A stretch of 64,000 nucleotides of DNA from Hyphomicrobium_A sp963812795 (GTDB taxonomy: Bacteria > Pseudomonadota > Alphaproteobacteria > Rhizobiales > Hyphomicrobiaceae), in contig CAWEWG010000007.1 of NCBI GenBank assembly GCA_963812795.1, positions 868,001 through 932,000 on the forward strand, written 5' to 3'. Position numbers and translations under genes: made by a program. Of the stretch, positions 62,213 to 64,000 are shown piece after piece. Below the pieces are notes generated by a model. The model was given only the letters and a program-made list of their open reading frames with translations. It did not search any database and had not been told where the DNA came from. Within the stretch, counting starts at the first letter, position 1. Each line of letters begins with the position of its first letter.

Positions 62213-64000
62213 CTAGAGACCCGTGGCCGTCACATTGAGACCTGATTGCTTACGGACCTGTTCATGGTCATGTGCCGCCTCGATCTTCACTGCGCAGTAT
62301 TTGTACTCCGGAATTTTGCCGATTGGATCGAGCTGCGGATTGGTGAGCACATTCGCGGCGGCCTCCACGTAGGCGAAGGGGATAAAGATTACTCCCTCCT
62401 GGATTGCGCGATCGGCGCGGGCGGTGAGCTCGATCGTTCCCCGCCGCGTGGTAACTCGCACGGGCTGACCTGCCGATACGCCGTAGCGCCCGAGCGTCGC
62501 CGGGTGCAGGCTCGCGGTCGGACCCGGCTCGAGCTCGTCCAACACTAACGCCCGCCGTGTCATGGCCCCCGTATGCCAGTGCTCGAGCTGCCGCCCGGTA
62601 ATCAAAACCAGAGGATACTCGTCGTCAGGGACTTCTGCGGGCGGCAGGACATCCGCGGGCACAATCCGTGCCCGGCCCGTTTTCGTCGGGAAGCCGTCCC
62701 CGAAGACTATCGCCTCGCCCGGATGATCGGGCGCAGGGCATGGGTACATGATGGAAGATTCTCGCTCCAGGCGCTCCCACGTGATGTTGTCGAGTGAAGG
62801 CATGGCAAGCTTCATCTCAGCAAACACTTCGGACGGATGCTGATAGGTCCAGGAAAGACCTAGGCGCTTCGCTAGCTCTACGGTGATCCACAGGTCCTGC
62901 CGCGTGTCGCCCGGTAGATCTAAGGCCTTGCGCCCCATCTGCACCTGCCGGTTGGTGTTGGTGACGGTGCCGGACTTCTCCGGCCACGCCGAAGAGGGCA
63001 GCACGACATCCGCCATCATCGCTGTCTCGGTCAAGAATATGTCTTGCACGACAAGGTGCTCAAGCTTGGCGATACCTGCCCGCGCATGATCGAGATCGGG
63101 ATCTGACATCGCGGGGTTTTCACCCATGATATACATGCCCCTGATCTCGCCCGCGTTGGCTGCGTTGATTATTTCGACGACGGTAAGGCCGGGCTTTTTT
63201 GAGAGCGGTACATCCCACAGCTTCTCGTATTTCTTGCGGATGCTCGTGCTCGCGACATCCTCGTAGTCCGGATAGAACATGGGGATCAGGCCAGCGTCCG
63301 ACGCGCCCTGCACGTTGTTTTGACCGCGTAGCGGATGCAGGCCGGTGCCAGGTCTGCCGATCTGACCGCACATCAGGGCTAGCGCGATCAGGCACCGCGC
63401 ATTGTTTGTGCCATGCACGTGCTGCGAGATACCCATACCCCAGAAAATCATCGCGCGTTCGGCGCGACCGAAGGCTTGTGCGACAGAACGAATAGTGCCG
63501 GCGTCAATGCCGCAGATGTCGGCAACCGATTCTGGGCTGTAGCTTTCGACATGCTTCTTCAAGCTTTCAAAGTCTTCCGTGTAGGCCTGCAGGTACTGCA
63601 CGTCGTAAAGCTCTTCCTCGACGATCACATGCATGATCGCGTTAAGAAGCGCGACATCGCTAGCGGGCTTGAACTGCAGCATGTGGGTCGCGTATTCGCG
63701 CATTGCTACGCCGCGCGGATCAATGACGATGAGGTTTGCCCCGCGCTTTGCCGCCTGCTTGAAAAAGGTGGCTGCGACTGGATGGTTCTCGGTCGGGTTG
63801 GCGCCAATGATCATAATGACATCGGCGTGCTCGACTTCGTTAAAGGTCGCAGTGACGGCACCGGAGCCGATGCCCTCGATGAGGGCTGCGACAGAAGAGG
63901 CGTGACACAGGCGGGTGCAGTGATCGACGTTGTTGTTGCGAAAGCGCGTGCGGATCAGCTTCTGGAATAGGTAAGCCTCTTCATTCGTGCACTTGGCGGA
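62213..64000 (-). CDS. fdhA: Formate dehydrogenase alpha subunit (molybdopterin), partial
   Basis: The frame is open from the window end (64000) to the stop at 62213, giving about 595 C-terminal residues. Molybdopterin-oxidoreductase features are NNVDHCTRLCHASSVAALIEGIGSGA, IIGANPTENHPVAATFFKQAAKRGA, GTNNARCLIALALMCGQIGRPGTGLHPLRGQNNVQG and the C-terminal dinucleotide domain (LITGRQLEHWHTGAMTRR, IPFAYVEAAANVLTNPQLDPIGKIPEYKYCAVKIE). This matches the FdhF/FdsA family. The active-site Cys/Sec and the Fe-S domains lie mainly outside the window. mobA starts 14 bp downstream. Confidence 0.92.
   Translation of the reverse strand, partial: SAKCTNEEAYLFQKLIRTRFRNNNVDHCTRLCHASSVAALIEGIGSGAVTATFNEVEHADVIMIIGANPTENHPVAATFFKQAAKRGANLIVIDPRGVAMREYATHMLQFKPASDVALLNAIMHVIVEEELYDVQYLQAYTEDFESLKKHVESYSPESVADICGIDAGTIRSVAQAFGRAERAMIFWGMGISQHVHGTNNARCLIALALMCGQIGRPGTGLHPLRGQNNVQGASDAGLIPMFYPDYEDVASTSIRKKYEKLWDVPLSKKPGLTVVEIINAANAGEIRGMYIMGENPAMSDPDLDHARAGIAKLEHLVVQDIFLTETAMMADVVLPSSAWPEKSGTVTNTNRQVQMGRKALDLPGDTRQDLWITVELAKRLGLSWTYQHPSEVFAEMKLAMPSLDNITWERLERESSIMYPCPAPDHPGEAIVFGDGFPTKTGRARIVPADVLPPAEVPDDEYPLVLITGRQLEHWHTGAMTRRALVLDELEPGPTASLHPATLGRYGVSAGQPVRVTTRRGTIELTARADRAIQEGVIFIPFAYVEAAANVLTNPQLDPIGKIPEYKYCAVKIEAAHDHEQVRKQSGLNVTATGL

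Overview
The window is GC-rich alphaproteobacterial chromosomal DNA, most likely from the Hyphomicrobiales (Rhizobiales). Pointers to this are the plant-type glutamate-cysteine ligase, a membrane-anchored CycM-like cytochrome c, a Caulobacter-type flp/cpa pilus locus, an SRP RNA gene next to dnaX-ybaB, a kdsB/pheA neighbourhood, a MobB-MoeA fusion, and promoter-like sites matching the alphaproteobacterial general-stress sigma factor EcfG. The species cannot be fixed from sequence reading alone.

Layout. 0-4 kb: the end of a LysR regulator, a periplasmic cytochrome c and lutABC for L-lactate oxidation (lutC is frameshifted). 4-11 kb: gshA, a small exported protein, rsmE, a CapA-like phosphoesterase, a CDF metal transporter, a YdjM-like membrane protein and a TetR regulator. 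11-18.7 kb: a Flp/Tad pilus locus with two TadE-like pseudopilins, a short orphan CpaC-N-domain protein, flp, cpaA, cpaB, then cpaC-D-E, which carry many frameshifts. cpaE stops short and no cpaF/tadBC follows. 18.8-23.2 kb: two glutathione transferases, an M17 aminopeptidase and an NlpC/P60 peptidase. 23.2-31.1 kb: a yej-type peptide ABC transporter operon with two tandem substrate-binding proteins and a frameshifted yejB. 31.3-46 kb: core genes (cycM, kdsB, a Sel1/TPR-type protein, pheA, an SDR, a DUF900 esterase, ffs, dnaX, ybaB, a PEBP protein, a D-Ala-D-Ala dipeptidase, a cupin, a GT4/LpxH-like pair, a solute-binding protein, a truncated GT2).

46-59.8 kb is an accessory stretch, visibly less GC-rich. 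It is full of small stress-type proteins, gene remnants (DNA ligase, two sensor kinases, an autotransporter barrel end, a GGDEF-EAL protein) and dispersed palindromic repeats. Its most coherent system is an H-NOX gas sensor whose stop codon overlaps the start of a full GGDEF-EAL c-di-GMP enzyme. Four GGAAC-N17-(C/A)GTT sites (three in the island, one before the cupin gene at 41.7 kb) suggest that several small proteins belong to an EcfG/PhyR general stress regulon. A stand-alone diguanylate cyclase also lies here.

59.8-64 kb: a molybdenum block on the minus strand, read as fdhA (runs off the end), mobA (frameshifted) and a mobB-moeA fusion. This puts bis-MGD cofactor synthesis beside a formate dehydrogenase that needs it.

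At least a dozen genes carry single-base frameshifts, several at short homopolymers. This may be true decay, residual sequencing error, or both; raw reads would decide.
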